Origin: Orychophragmus violaceus
Taxonomy: Eukaryota > Streptophyta > Magnoliopsida > Brassicales > Brassicaceae
NCBI GenBank assembly: GCA_030180135.1
Contig: CM058233.1
Span: 100,338,994 to 100,402,993, forward strand
Direction of reading: 5' to 3'
Length of the DNA stretch: 64,000 nucleotides
Of the stretch, positions 49,001 to 57,973 are shown piece by piece (position 1 is the first letter of the stretch; every line of letters starts with the position of its first letter). The position numbers were made by a program, and so were the translations under genes. Below the pieces are notes generated by a model that searched no databases, was not told the origin of the DNA, and saw only the letters and a list, made by a program, of their open reading frames with translations.

Positions 49001-49055
49001 ACGAAAATCGCCAAGTAACGGTCGATGCACTCAGTGCAACGGTCGTTGCTAGACG
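46037..49055. repeat. CGATCG paired-palindrome units in the gypsy internal region
   Basis: Units lie at 46037-46130 (two pairs, just before gag), 47747-47785 (inside gag, in frame) and 48905-49055 (three pairs, after gag). Forms include TGCATCGATCGATGCA, GCAGCGATCGTTGC and ACGGTCGATGCAC. Two further units are in the LTRs. The sequence type is the same as in the copia element, though the two elements are otherwise unrelated. Confidence 0.85.
46147..48735 (+). CDS. Retrotransposon Gag with aspartic protease domain (862 aa)
   Basis: The first in-frame ATG gives MPTQKTRSNPN; the open frame extends 24 nt further upstream without an ATG. Residues about 110-310 are a Retrotrans_gag capsid (DHIDKFEDIVTGMKYEGVCP, SLAGDASAWLRQLAPGQYTTW, WMRFKQYQRDCPHHGL). 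A Gly/Gln/Asn-rich stretch (about 375-425) and a coiled-coil-like stretch (QLMESQTKL...HMKQLDTQVNQ) follow. A retropepsin-like domain sits near 680-800 (SLCDLGAAGSIMPYYVAEKL, then LLLGRPFLATAGAVIDV); the catalytic triplet reads DLG where DTG or DSG is usual. No CCHC knuckle was seen. Residues near 535-550 (ATIDTQLASIDAS) are encoded by a CGATCG unit lying in frame. The frame is fully open, consistent with recent activity in trans. Confidence 0.9.
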   Translation: MPTQKTRSNPNSSLLNLGLEELGRLERTNRREKRERMVRERLILIPDAEGTLRDQDDNPYNAAGHRVDAEGNVIPDPPEQQELNQGQGQARGREMVVHERTLADYNRPDEFHANRAALVLPTFERNDFEVKTIYYQLMRHIAFHGLQAEQPMDHIDKFEDIVTGMKYEGVCPDYMFLKLFPHSLAGDASAWLRQLAPGQYTTWTALKSEFLRHFYDDARSDQSRQDILTFSQGAVEPLKTAWMRFKQYQRDCPHHGLTEVQLIGIFFRGIDLPYQTALDNSSNANFNTRTPTQAKQLIENLIGSNSCKTMDEGRKRSGGTVENSDIANIRSRLDTVYNLLTSKKSVHFAQDVEVIQAEEETQEEDVNFIGGSGFQGNRFGNQQGNRFSNGGQTGGFQKTYGQGTQRTYGSTSYQTPPAPTAYESKMEAMMEQLMESQTKLSVDNNKKLDAVYQDLNGKFESLSTHMKQLDTQVNQMSSSLKGKGVGETHIKAWSVLINDGSYLGEKFELSTAELVTEAEFSDFCEKLSGRNCSDATIDTQLASIDASRERAEDPWDESEIDAELARLFPDVSEITQEDVYAQAIRQCPKVSEVIKQEIEELKKLEESGEDLEEIPPSDDPPYHPCVQRYLNKMLPLDEELREWVIIVPQHISDVLLTKVPKKLPDPGVFVLDCSIFEDSFRRSLCDLGAAGSIMPYYVAEKLGMLDFTPTRTSLILADQSIRVPEGLLMDIPVRVGNYLVPTDFLVLKYNCNPDEALLLGRPFLATAGAVIDVRQSLIDLHLGDEPLRYEMEKLRKPLIDGQTFIIMEADDEQPDETAILDHGAHFTPSFLGHEHSATAYSPPWMRRLEQRQKKSLSGPPGT

Positions 49056-50092
49056 ACAGAGGTAACCCGACAGACATAATTTCACCTTTTCAATTTTTAT
49101 TTTCTTTTTACCGATCCTTCGCTGGACACTACTGGGGACAGTGTGTCTTAAGTGTGGGGGAGGTGCTACTGACTTTTGTTTTCTGTTTTCTTAAGAGTCA
49201 GTCCGTTTTTCAAAAAAAAATTTGCGCAATTGAGTCAAAATTGTTTAAGTAAGAAACTATGATTTTCTGAGAAGATTTACAAGACTTGCAGGAACTTAAG
49301 TAACCATTGGGATGAAGTTGCAGGATCTATCTATGACTATTAGAAAACCCCATCACAGATCAACCTACTGGGAACACCCACATCACTTCAGGTATCAGAG
49401 GATCCTTTACTGACTTCAACCTTAATACTGACTTAGATTTCTCACCTAAGGGCTTGGTATGCTTTATGTCGGATTCCCTGTTAGTTCTGACACAGCCTAT
49501 AAACCTGTCCTATTTAGTCCCCTTCTCCCCTTCTATAAAGTAAAAAAAATAAATAATAAACTGAGGATGAGTTAGTAACTCCGAAGTGGTCATGAGAATA
49601 GTAGCAAAAACTATTATCTCTCATGTGATCCATGGAATGTGTCCAAAGTACACCCCATAACGGAAAGAACACTGATAAAAAAAATAAAATGATACCCAGT
49701 GGGGAAAAATCAGTTGTTAAAGAAGGGAAAGAGAAGAAAGGGACTAGAGAAGGATAGTATGGTGGTCTAGAGCTGATAAGGTAAGAATCCATGTGCCTTT
49801 AGATCGATACTCCTTAGGTGAGACCGCACTTAAATACTTGCAGAAGTCAGTAGGGAGAATTTGAATGCTTGAATGTGATTGTGGAGTTTTACCTAGGACA
49901 GTTGCTAAGTGTGGGGGAAGTACATGTTGGTCTTGATATCCTGTGATTGATTCTTGCAGTGGTTTACTAAGGGGAATCTGAGTATTGTAGCTTCTAGGAT
50001 GAAATGAGTTTCTGAAGAGTTTTCAAACCTCTTCACCATGTTTTAGTTCTCTGTTTTGCTTGAGGGCAAGCAAAGGCTAAGTGTGGGGGAGT
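48736..50092 (+). other. Noncoding 3' internal region of the Athila-like element
   Basis: No reverse transcriptase or integrase motif in any frame. It contains three CGATCG pairs and the word AAGTGTGGGGGAG three times, near 49,150, 49,907 and 50,079, so the purine-tract sequence is repeated internally. Confidence 0.7.
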
Positions 50093-51309
50093 TGATATAT
50101 CATGGTTTTTACTAGTTTTAGACCATGATATAAGTGTGTTTTTAGTGTCTTTTGTGTTCTTTTAGAGTCTTTTACAGGTATAATCAGGTTTGGAGCTAAA
50201 TTGGAGATAATGGAGCATTTTGGAGATTTTTGGAGTGTTTGGCCGAGAGATAGAGTTCACTGTCCGAAACAGAGAAGGGTGTCGATCGTTGCACTCTAGC
50301 ATCGATCGATGCACCAGCGAGATGGGCCGAAACTCGGCGGTTTAGAAGAATCAAGTTTTTGCACTTTGATCCAGAAGTTCCTGATATTTACAAAGAAGCC
50401 CCTGGCCGAGATTATGATTATATATTAGAGTTTTTAGTGTTTTTATTAGATACGCTATATACTTTTTACAATACACTTTGATAATTAAGAGCAGAGGATT
50501 TTAGAGCTTTTTGGGGCTGATCTGAACCTGTTACATCATCTGTATTTGGAGAAGATTTCGAACCCCTTTTACTCTTATTCTTTTATGCAATTTATTCATT
50601 CTATGATTATGTTTTCATTATCTATGTCTGAGTAGATTCCTAGTTAGGTTTAGGGTTTCTCACATAGGATTTCATGACTTGCTAGACTTGTTCAAATTCA
50701 GTTAAGGATTCATAACTATATCTGTTCTTCAATTTAATTGTGCTTAAAGCTAGTTCTAACCTGATCAATTAGAATCTAGATCTTAGGTTGCTAAATACGT
50801 CACGGAAGTGGGGTTTAGGAATCTGAACTAATTAAATTGGGCAATTAAACTTTGCGCAAACGGAAGTTTGGTTTAGAATAATTGTGAACACATCAAACTT
50901 GGACTTATTGCTAGTTTAATCTGTTAGTTCTCGCAAACGAAAGTTTGGTTTGCTGCACTTAGACTTAGAGAATTATCGCAAAGGAATTTGGTTAATTCTA
51001 TATCTGTGTTTTGAGTTCTAGAACTGTTCTTAATTAGATCCTTGCTGAATGAACTGTCTGCTTGTCTGATTTCCTGAGAATACCCTAGGCTTGACGCTTT
51101 TAATTACTTGCTTCACAACCGTTAATCTCTGCTACTGATTTACTTTCTCGCACCGCTTCTAATTCAATCACATTGCTTCTTTCTGGTATTTATTCCTATA
51201 GTTTGATTCTCTTGAGACCGAGTGTCCCTGTGGATTCGATAACCCTATATACTACTTTGACATTGCTGTTCACTTGCAGTTTAGTATAGGGAAAACTTAG
51301 AACCTATCA
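50093..51309 (+). repeat. Athila-like 3' LTR
   Basis: 1217 bp. By eye it differs from the 5' LTR at GATTATGATTATAT (5': GATTATGCCTATAT), GCAGAGGATT (5': GCAGAGAATT) and GAACACATC (5': GAACATATC). It carries one CGATCG unit at 50,280-50,316. Confidence 0.95.
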
Positions 51310-52488
51310 CGCACTAAGTGTGTCGGTCGACACAGATCGGTAGTGTCGATCGACACACTTAGTGCATCGATCGACACAACTCGCGGATTACCAAATTAAA
51401 TCGGTTTAATCGCTGGTTAATTTCGTCATGGTTTAAGTCGACATATATAAGATATATGGTCGACCTAAACTTGAGTTTAACCTAATACACAGCCACCAGA
51501 AACAGAAAAGAAACCTCTCTGGAGATTAGATCTCTAACAGGCACTAGCATCCCTCATGTTCAGTTTGTGTGCGTGTTGATACCTGTAGAGGCGCAGCATT
51601 TGAGGCGCTCTAGATCTCGATTATCTGTAAATCTTCCGCTGCAAATCACCAGGTAAATCTGAGATCCCATAGATTCAATTACATGAACCCTAGATCCTAG
51701 GCTTGGAATTCAGACCAGGGTTGCCTAATTGGATTAGGAACTGCTAGAAATTCCTTCAATAGATTGAAACAGAGCATATGGGCTCATTAGACCCAGTACA
51801 GAAACCGAAACACGGTGTCATGCCTTGGAACTTGAAGAGCCACGTGTCCGCCATTCACGGAATCCCGTCATGCAGAACGCCGGCGCGATTTTCCGGCAAC
51901 GGGTCAGTTGCTCACGACTTCATCGTTGTACCTCTGCCGATCGTCTTCCAACCAATCCTTCAACAACCGCCGCATATCAATTCATAACTTCCTCCACGAC
52001 TTCACTGCAACCGATGTCCATGCGCTTCATAGAGAATTAATCCGATACATGATTAAATCCAGATGATTAAGCACCTGTCGAGCCCGTTCAACTCGATCGG
52101 GCCATCGAACCAACGACAACAAAGCGCTCGGCGACCTGGAAGAAACTGGGGAAGGGAACTTCGGCGCCATGAAAGGATAGCTCCGTGGAATAGATCGAAA
52201 GTCCGGTGAGAACCGAAGAAACTATCCGATGTTGATCGGATTTATTGGAAGCTAAGAGCAAGACAAAAGTCGACGAGCCCGGAACGAAATATATGTATAA
52301 TCAAAGGCTCGGCGAAGCAAAAGGCAGCTAAAGCTGCAGCGTATATACAAGACAAAAGTAACCAGACCGTCGGTGCCGGCAAAAACCGACGACCGACGGC
52401 CGGAACTGAGTCCAGATGAAGGTTGTTCGCGAGAAAAACTGAGTTAGAGAGAGAGAAGAGAGACGCAGGAGTTATGGCTATAAACTTT

Positions 52489-52827
52489 GGCTTCGATTGG
52501 TAACACTTGTGGAATCGCGGAATGGTGAAAATAAAATAAAGCTGCGGAAATAATTTAAAATTTGCTGGAAAAAAAAATTGTAGAATAAGTTTTGTGTGAT
52601 TGGATGAGTTTTGCGGAATGGCGGAATATTAAGATTCCACAAATAATCTACATATAGTTCACTTTTCCACTTAATGAATTTTTCTTTGTATTTTTTTAAG
52701 CGAAAACGCAGACTTTGCGTTTTCGCTTTTTTTTTCCTATTCCGCAAATTTTTTTGATTGGTAAAATTCTTGCGGAATGGCGTTTTTAAACGCGATTCCG
52801 CCATTCCGCAGGTTATCAATCAAGGCC
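52489..52827. mobile_element. MITE with about 38-bp imperfect terminal inverted repeats (PIF/Harbinger-like)
   Basis: The left end GGCTTCGATTGGTAACA pairs with the inverted right end GGCCTTGATTGATAACC, and the match continues through GGAATCGCGGAATGG-like words. The GGCCTTGATTGGT-type end and a possible 3-bp TTT target duplication fit PIF/Harbinger MITEs, though hAT cannot be excluded. Near the middle (about 52,700-52,730) there is a perfect 13-bp hairpin with arm AAGCGAAAACGCA. The element is only 339 bp and has no coding capacity. Confidence 0.75.
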
Positions 52828-54600
52828 TTTATTCTAAAAGCTTAATATGGCTAATTAACCCATTTGTTATTGCTTTCACATTATTCGTTTTTCCCAGCGT
52901 TTTTTTTATTGCTTTAATTAATGTAACTAATCTGAATAACCAAGTGGATATCCACTATTTGATGCTTTTAAATAATAGTATTTGTAGTAAATTATCTCTT
53001 TATTTCTCGGTACAGGTGTCGCACGCTAGGAGGACCACATCCTTTTCACGGTGAGCTGAGTAATGTGTTTTTCTTTGTCCCTTTTTTCTTGCCAGTAATG
53101 CCTGTTGAAATGCCTTTCCTTGCATTTAAAAAAACAAGAAACATATGCCATGACTCGGCCATGACTCGTTATTCCTAAAGTATTACAAATTTCTCTTCAC
53201 CACGGATGTGGGACTGACAATTAGTACTCCAACAAACGAAACTGGTCAATAATTAATTAAAAGTAGTTACATCAATCTATCAACTTCTAAACCTAGTAGG
53301 GTCTTTGAGTGGAAATTTCCTCTTTTCTTTTCTCTTTAGAGACATCGTACGTTTTGCTTGAGATTCAGAGATTTTTCTGGTTTTCAGCGTTTGCAGCCAG
53401 CGCCGTGAAAGATCTCCTTCGGCTTGTGCATATATCAATTGTGGTCCGTGAGTCGACCAAGAAGATGCCTCAGCGAATCTGTCTGATGATGTGTGGAGGA
53501 AAAACTCATACGGCGAAGCAGTTCAAAACGGAAAAACAGCAAATCGATGGATCTACATAAAACATCAGATCGGGAAGCTGTTAGAGGACGACAGCGAGCC
53601 TGGGACGACAACAAGCCTGTTGAGGTATTTTTAGTATTAATATGTTGAATTAGTTATATTTTTTTGACTTCCATATACTATTCATGTATGCTCCTTAAAA
53701 AAAAGTAAAACAAAAGATGAAAAACAATTGTGGCCCAAATATATACATTTTATGCAAAAGATAAATAACAAAATATATATTAACAAATTATCTATATAAA
53801 TTTTATTTATTTAAGATTTCAATTACTAAAATATTAAATTAGAGAAAAACATATAAATAAAATTTGTATTATAAATTTTAAAATATAAAAGTATAATTTG
53901 ATAGTTTTAATGCAGCACAAGGTGAGGGTCACTTCTCTAGTAATAATAATTAAGAGGACACTAGATTTTGATCCACGGCTAAATAAAGAATAAAGAAGCG
54001 CATGTATAGTTTTCTTTAAAAATATAACTTTTGAACTAATTTATTTTTTATGAATGTTTTTTGTTTTAAAATAATTTATAATATTTTGTTTTTAATAAAA
54101 CATTCATTTTAAAAATTACATGATATAAGTATAATATGTATTGTGTTGATTTAAATATTTTATAGAATATAATTTTCTCATATTAATAATTAAATTTATT
54201 ATTTTATATAAATATAAATATAAATTTATGAAAGTTGAAACATGATAATCTATATTTTAACCCATTTTATAGTAGTTTAAGTATTTTGAAAATTTGATAA
54301 AACAACCTTTTACAAACATCAACTGTAATCTAACTCATCATATATTAGAATAATATAAATATTTAATATTTTTAATATTTTTATCAAATTATGAATAAAT
54401 CAACTGAAATGGTTTAATACATCTTTTTAATTTGTCTTCCGGTGGACAAATATTTTTTAATAGTATATATAATTGAAGTTGGTTAATCTATTGTTTCAAC
54501 TTATTTTATAGTAGTTTAAGTATTTTGCAAATTTGATAAAATAACCTTTTAATTTTTTTTTAATCAAATTATAGTAGTTTAAGTATTTTGGCTAGTTAGT
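52828..54600. other. AT-rich intergenic DNA with possible Helitron ends
   Basis: A plus-strand frame at 53,309-53,560 (83 aa) has an exon-like look, but I recognise no family. At 53,911-53,941 a degenerate hairpin (GCAGCACAAGGTGAGGG) followed by CTAG|T resembles a plus-strand Helitron 3' end at 53,940. At 53,961 CTAGATTTTGATCCACGGC resembles a minus-strand Helitron 3' end. The partner 5' ends are not clear. Confidence 0.35.
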
Positions 54601-54607
54601 TATTTAT

Positions 54608-54660
54608 AATTTTTTGATGGTTATATATTTTACAAAAAAAAAATTTTTTGATGGTTATAT
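54608..54660 (+). mobile_element. Ultra-short retro-insertion (15 nt) with 19-bp TSD
   Basis: AATTTTTTGATGGTTATAT occurs at 54608-54626 and 54642-54660. The insert is ATTTTAC plus poly-A. Confidence 0.65.
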
Positions 54661-54966
54661 TTATATATCCAAATTTCCCTTTCGCTTACGGGCCAAGATG
54701 TGACTGAAAGCTGAAACTATAGATTGAACAAACATTTTCTTGATGGAAATGGTATAAGATCTTCACATTACTTCATAAAGCTCACATTAAATTGAGGAGA
54801 TAATTCTTCACAAGAAATCGTTTACACTTTACACAAAGATGACTTATACAAAAATACAAAATACAAGTTCGGCAGTACAAATATATTTATTTAAGGATTT
54901 ATTAACTTCGCGCACAAATCACAACACAACGCGCGGAATATTACCTTGTTATAAAGCAAAGTGAGG

Positions 54967-56525
54967 TCAAGTCCATTGGGTAAGGACCGGGATTAGCTGA
55001 AGTGGAACTTTCTTAGAACAGACGAGTCCATAAGATTCTTCAATATCAAAATCTTCAACATTCATTCCTGTCGGAAGCTTCCAATCGAAACGGTAAAGAA
55101 TATTGATAAGAGCAAGGTGTACCAAAGCCATACCCATACCCATACCCATACCAGGGCACATCCTCCTTCCACTACCAAACGGCAAAAACTCAAAATTTAG
55201 ACCTTTGTAGTCAATCTCGTTATCCATGAACCTCTCGGGGATGAAAGCTTCTGGATCTTTCCAAACGCTTGGATTCATATGAACAGCCCAAATGTTGACA
55301 TGGATCCATGTTTTCTTTGGAATGTCGTAACCTGCAATCTTTACATCTTTTGAAGCCTCTCTTAGAATTAGAAGTGGCACAATTGGTGTTTTCCTAAATG
55401 TTTCTTTAATCACCATCTTGAGATACTCGAGTTGTTCTATGTCATCTTCTGTGATATGGTCTTTGTTTTTGATCACTTCTCTCACTTCAGCTTGCACTTT
55501 TTTCATAACTCTTGGATTTGCAATCAAATGTGTCATCACCCATGTCACAGTTTGGGCAGAAGTGTCTATTCCACCAGCAAGAATGTTCTATAACAACCAA
55601 CAACAAATTAGACAATGGAGTTTTAATTGAGAAGTTTTTCGTTACTCACCATAAGAATTCCTTTGGTGTGGTTTCGAGTAAGTTGAAACTCTCCAAGTCC
55701 AATCTCTCCCCTTTCCATCTTGAGGAGCAAGTCAATGATATCATCCTTAATACTCTCATCTTCTACGTGATGCTTTATAGCTTGCTCGTAAAACGAATCT
55801 AATTCCTCAAAAACCTTCTCACATTTGCCATGTAATCCCCTGATCCTATCGATGATTTTGCCAATAACCGGGAAGTAATCTGCTGCAGCGAAACTCCCCA
55901 ACACCTGGAATGTTTGTTCAATGACTTGATCATATGTTTCCTCAAGTTTACTCCCTTTAAGATTGATCCCAAATCCAATCCTACATATCACACTTCCCGA
56001 CAGTTTCAGTAACTTCTGGTTGAAGTTAACTGGGTTCTCCAATGAAGCAGATTGCTTGATGAAATCGACAAAGGAGGCCACTTCTTCTTCTCTTACATGT
56101 CGAAACGATTGTACCTTTTTTGCTGTGAAGAGTTCAACAACTGTCATCTTTCGTACTTCCCTCCAGTATTTGTTGTAAGGAGAAAAGCCGAGATCGTTTA
56201 GGTTGTATGTCATTCTTGCGGGATACGTCAAATAAGGTCGTGAACAACAATCTACATCGAATGTTTTCAAGACATCCTTTACTGTCTCTGGTGTTGATGC
56301 CACGACAGTAGACACACTTCCAAACTTCAGGGACATTAGAGAACCGTACTTTTGGGATAATTTGAACATCGAACGATGAGGTTGCGATCCCAATTGGTGC
56401 AAGTTGCCAATTATGGGAAGTCTCGGTGGTCCAGGAGGTAGATACTTCTCTGTCTTCCTCGTGTTCTTTGCAATGAGTATAAACGCAAAGAAGACGAATG
56501 CAACAATGGTATACCACAAACTCAT
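54967..56525 (-). CDS. Cytochrome P450, CYP71B type
   Basis: Two exons on the minus strand (55650-56525 and 54967-55587), 498 aa, the usual CYP71B length and single-intron position. The start MSLWYTIVAF begins the N-terminal ER anchor; upstream in-frame codons were not used. Landmarks: the proline hinge LPPGPPRLPIIGNLHQLG, I-helix AGGIDTS (from residue 296), K-helix ETFR at 354-357, PERF, and the heme loop FGSGRRMCPG with the cysteine ligand near residue 436. All are intact, so it is probably an active ER monooxygenase. The substrate cannot be predicted; CYP71B members include camalexin-pathway enzymes. Right after the heme cysteine there is an unusual GMGMGMGM run coded by a 6-bp repeat. I cannot name the exact family member. 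Confidence 0.92.
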
Positions 56526-56736
56526 TTTACTCCCTACCAAAAGAAGTAGAATAAGTGAGTTTATAAGTTCCAAAAAGAAGTTTATATAAAATAAATTCAA
56601 TTACATTTCTAATTGCATTTGATAGTTTTTAAATTTGATTGCATTAGATTTCTAATTGCAATAGATATTTTTTAAATTTTGATTTGGTTAACTTATTTCT
56701 GAATAGTTTAAATATATTGTAAAAATTCAATAATCA
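56526..56736 (-). promoter_or_regulatory. CYP71B 5' flank, shortened by a Helitron
   Basis: Only about 210 bp separate the P450 start codon from the 5' end of Helitron 1. Any more distal promoter therefore lies in or beyond transposon sequence. Confidence 0.4.
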
Positions 56737-57281
56737 TCCTATATATAATGAGAGAAGGGAACTCTCTCCTGCGTCGACACATCAACCCCTCCTTAATTGG
56801 TCTATCTCATTAAACAATTTCTACATCATTATTTAAAATTTAAATAAATATAATATTTAATGTAATATTATTTATTTAAAACCAATTAGTTAAAATCATT
56901 AAAACATAAATTTTAAATTTTAATTTAATTTATAATCTCATAAATTTATAAATATTAAATTTTATAAATTGTAGATATATTTTTCATATTTTTATGCAAT
57001 AAATAAATAAAAATAAACAAATTTCAATACAAGTAAAATGTTAAATTATAAGACTAAAGTAAAAATAACATTATTAAAAAAATTCAAGTATTGAAAACTA
57101 AAAGTAATGATAGCATTATTAAAAAATTCAAATATTGAAAACTAAAAATAAAGAAACATAAAACAAAAAAAAAATATTATGAAGAATAGAAAGAAAATAT
57201 TATAAAAATTAGATAAAATGACAATATAAATATTTTTTTTACAAAATATAACAACAAAAGATATGAAATTAAATCAATGAA

Positions 57282-57330
<49 letters not shown>

Positions 57331-57859
57331 TCAAGAAATGATTACTAAAATATTAAAATATATAAATAATAATTATTACAATTAAGAAAAAGTAACAAAA
57401 TGAGATAAAATGATAAAAAATTATATAAAATATAAGAACATAAAAAATTATGAAATATATATAAATTTATAAATTTACAATTTAAAATAATAACTAAGAA
57501 TATTAAAATATTATGAATGAAAATAAAAATTTAAGATTTTGATGAATGAAAATGTATAAATAAAAGTAAAAATATTTTAAATAGTTTATAAAAATTAAAA
57601 GAATTTTAAAAAAGTTGAAGGAAATAAAATTTATAAAAAATCTCATTTAAAATTAATAATTAATTTATTTGTAAAATAAATTAAATTAATAATCGTATGT
57701 TAGCGCATATATAATCATAATAATCATAAAAAAGAAAAAAAATACAAATTTGTAAATTAAAAATATATAACAATATTGATACTCAAAATAAATATCAAAA
57801 TATATTAAATATCTAAAATTTTAAGTAAAATCCGAGCATTTGCGCGGGTTCTCTCCTAG
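56737..57859 (+). mobile_element. Helitron 1, non-autonomous, AT-rich
   Basis: The 5' end TCCTATATATAATGAGAG follows an A at 56,736. The 3' end has a hairpin (CCGAGC-ATTT-GCGCGG, one mismatch) a few bases before CTAG (57,856-57,859), followed by T. TC...CTAG inserted between A and T is the Helitron signature. There is no coding capacity, and the 1.1 kb is extremely AT-rich with a (TG)n run at 57,298-57,325. Confidence 0.7.
57298..57325. repeat. (TG)n microsatellite
   Basis: About 14 TG units next to an (AT) tract inside Helitron 1. Confidence 0.9.
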
Positions 57860-57973
57860 TTACTATAATAAGTGGAGGGTCTCTCCTGGTGTTGACAACT
57901 CAGCATCTGTAATGCATAAGAAGTTGACACCTAGGATTAATGAAAATTTGTATAGACCAATTAAAATAAGACT

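Larger units (their letters stand above)
44652..51309 (+). mobile_element. Non-autonomous Athila-like Ty3/gypsy LTR retrotransposon (gag-protease only)
   Basis: LTRs are 44652-45868 and 50093-51309, 1217 bp each, TGATATATCATGG...AACCTATCA. TSD CGCAC lies at 44647-44651 and 51310-51314. The primer-binding site TGGCGCCGTTGCCGGGGA (45,874 onward) is the tRNA-Asp type used by Athila elements. The purine tract AAGTGTGGGGGAG precedes the 3' LTR. The LTRs differ by only about four bases by eye, so the insertion is young. The internal region (about 4.2 kb) has one long ORF (46147-48735) with gag and protease. No reverse transcriptase, RNase H or integrase is readable between 48,736 and 50,092, so the element must be mobilised by another element's enzymes. 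Confidence 0.95.
38290..51758 (+). mobile_element. Ty1/copia LTR retrotransposon, degenerate, split by a gypsy insertion
   Basis: The 5' LTR is 38290-39014 (725 bp, TGTTGGGAATG...CCTTCA). The primer-binding site TGGTATCAGAGC (initiator Met tRNA) is at 39016-39027. A purine tract AAGTGGGAGA precedes the 3' LTR, which runs 44371-44651 plus 51315-51758, again exactly 725 bp once the inner element and one TSD copy are removed. TSD ATAGA is at 38285-38289 and 51759-51763. Gag starts at 40081. Protease-like WVLDTSCGTHI, integrase-like YTDVHGPMSANARGNF with FTDIFSRYGYV, and RT-like MDVKTVFLNGIL with RSMYGLKQASRS and LYVDNIILL are readable only across many stops and frameshifts, and RNase H was not found. 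About 0.8 kb of noncoding sequence precedes the 3' LTR. Confidence 0.95.
44371..51758 (+). repeat. Copia 3' LTR, interrupted
   Basis: Left part 44371-44651 and right part 51315-51758. The break falls inside a CGATCG unit and holds the gypsy-type element with TSD CGCAC. Removing that element and one TSD copy restores 725 bp, the same length as the 5' LTR. Confidence 0.95.
38201..52488 (-). mobile_element. Minus-strand noncoding retroposon, outermost shell of the nest, 14-bp TSD
   Basis: TGGCTATAAACTTT occurs at 38201-38214 and 52475-52488. A T run follows the left copy, so the retroposon is on the minus strand with its tail at about 38,212-38,220. Once the copia insertion (38290-51758 plus one TSD copy) is removed, the element is about 0.8 kb: 38,215-38,289 and 51,764-52,474. 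Its 5' part (right side) is CCGG/GCCGGC-rich like the Sadhu-type copies, though I could not align it directly to them. No protein is encoded. The right TSD touches a MITE. Confidence 0.8.
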
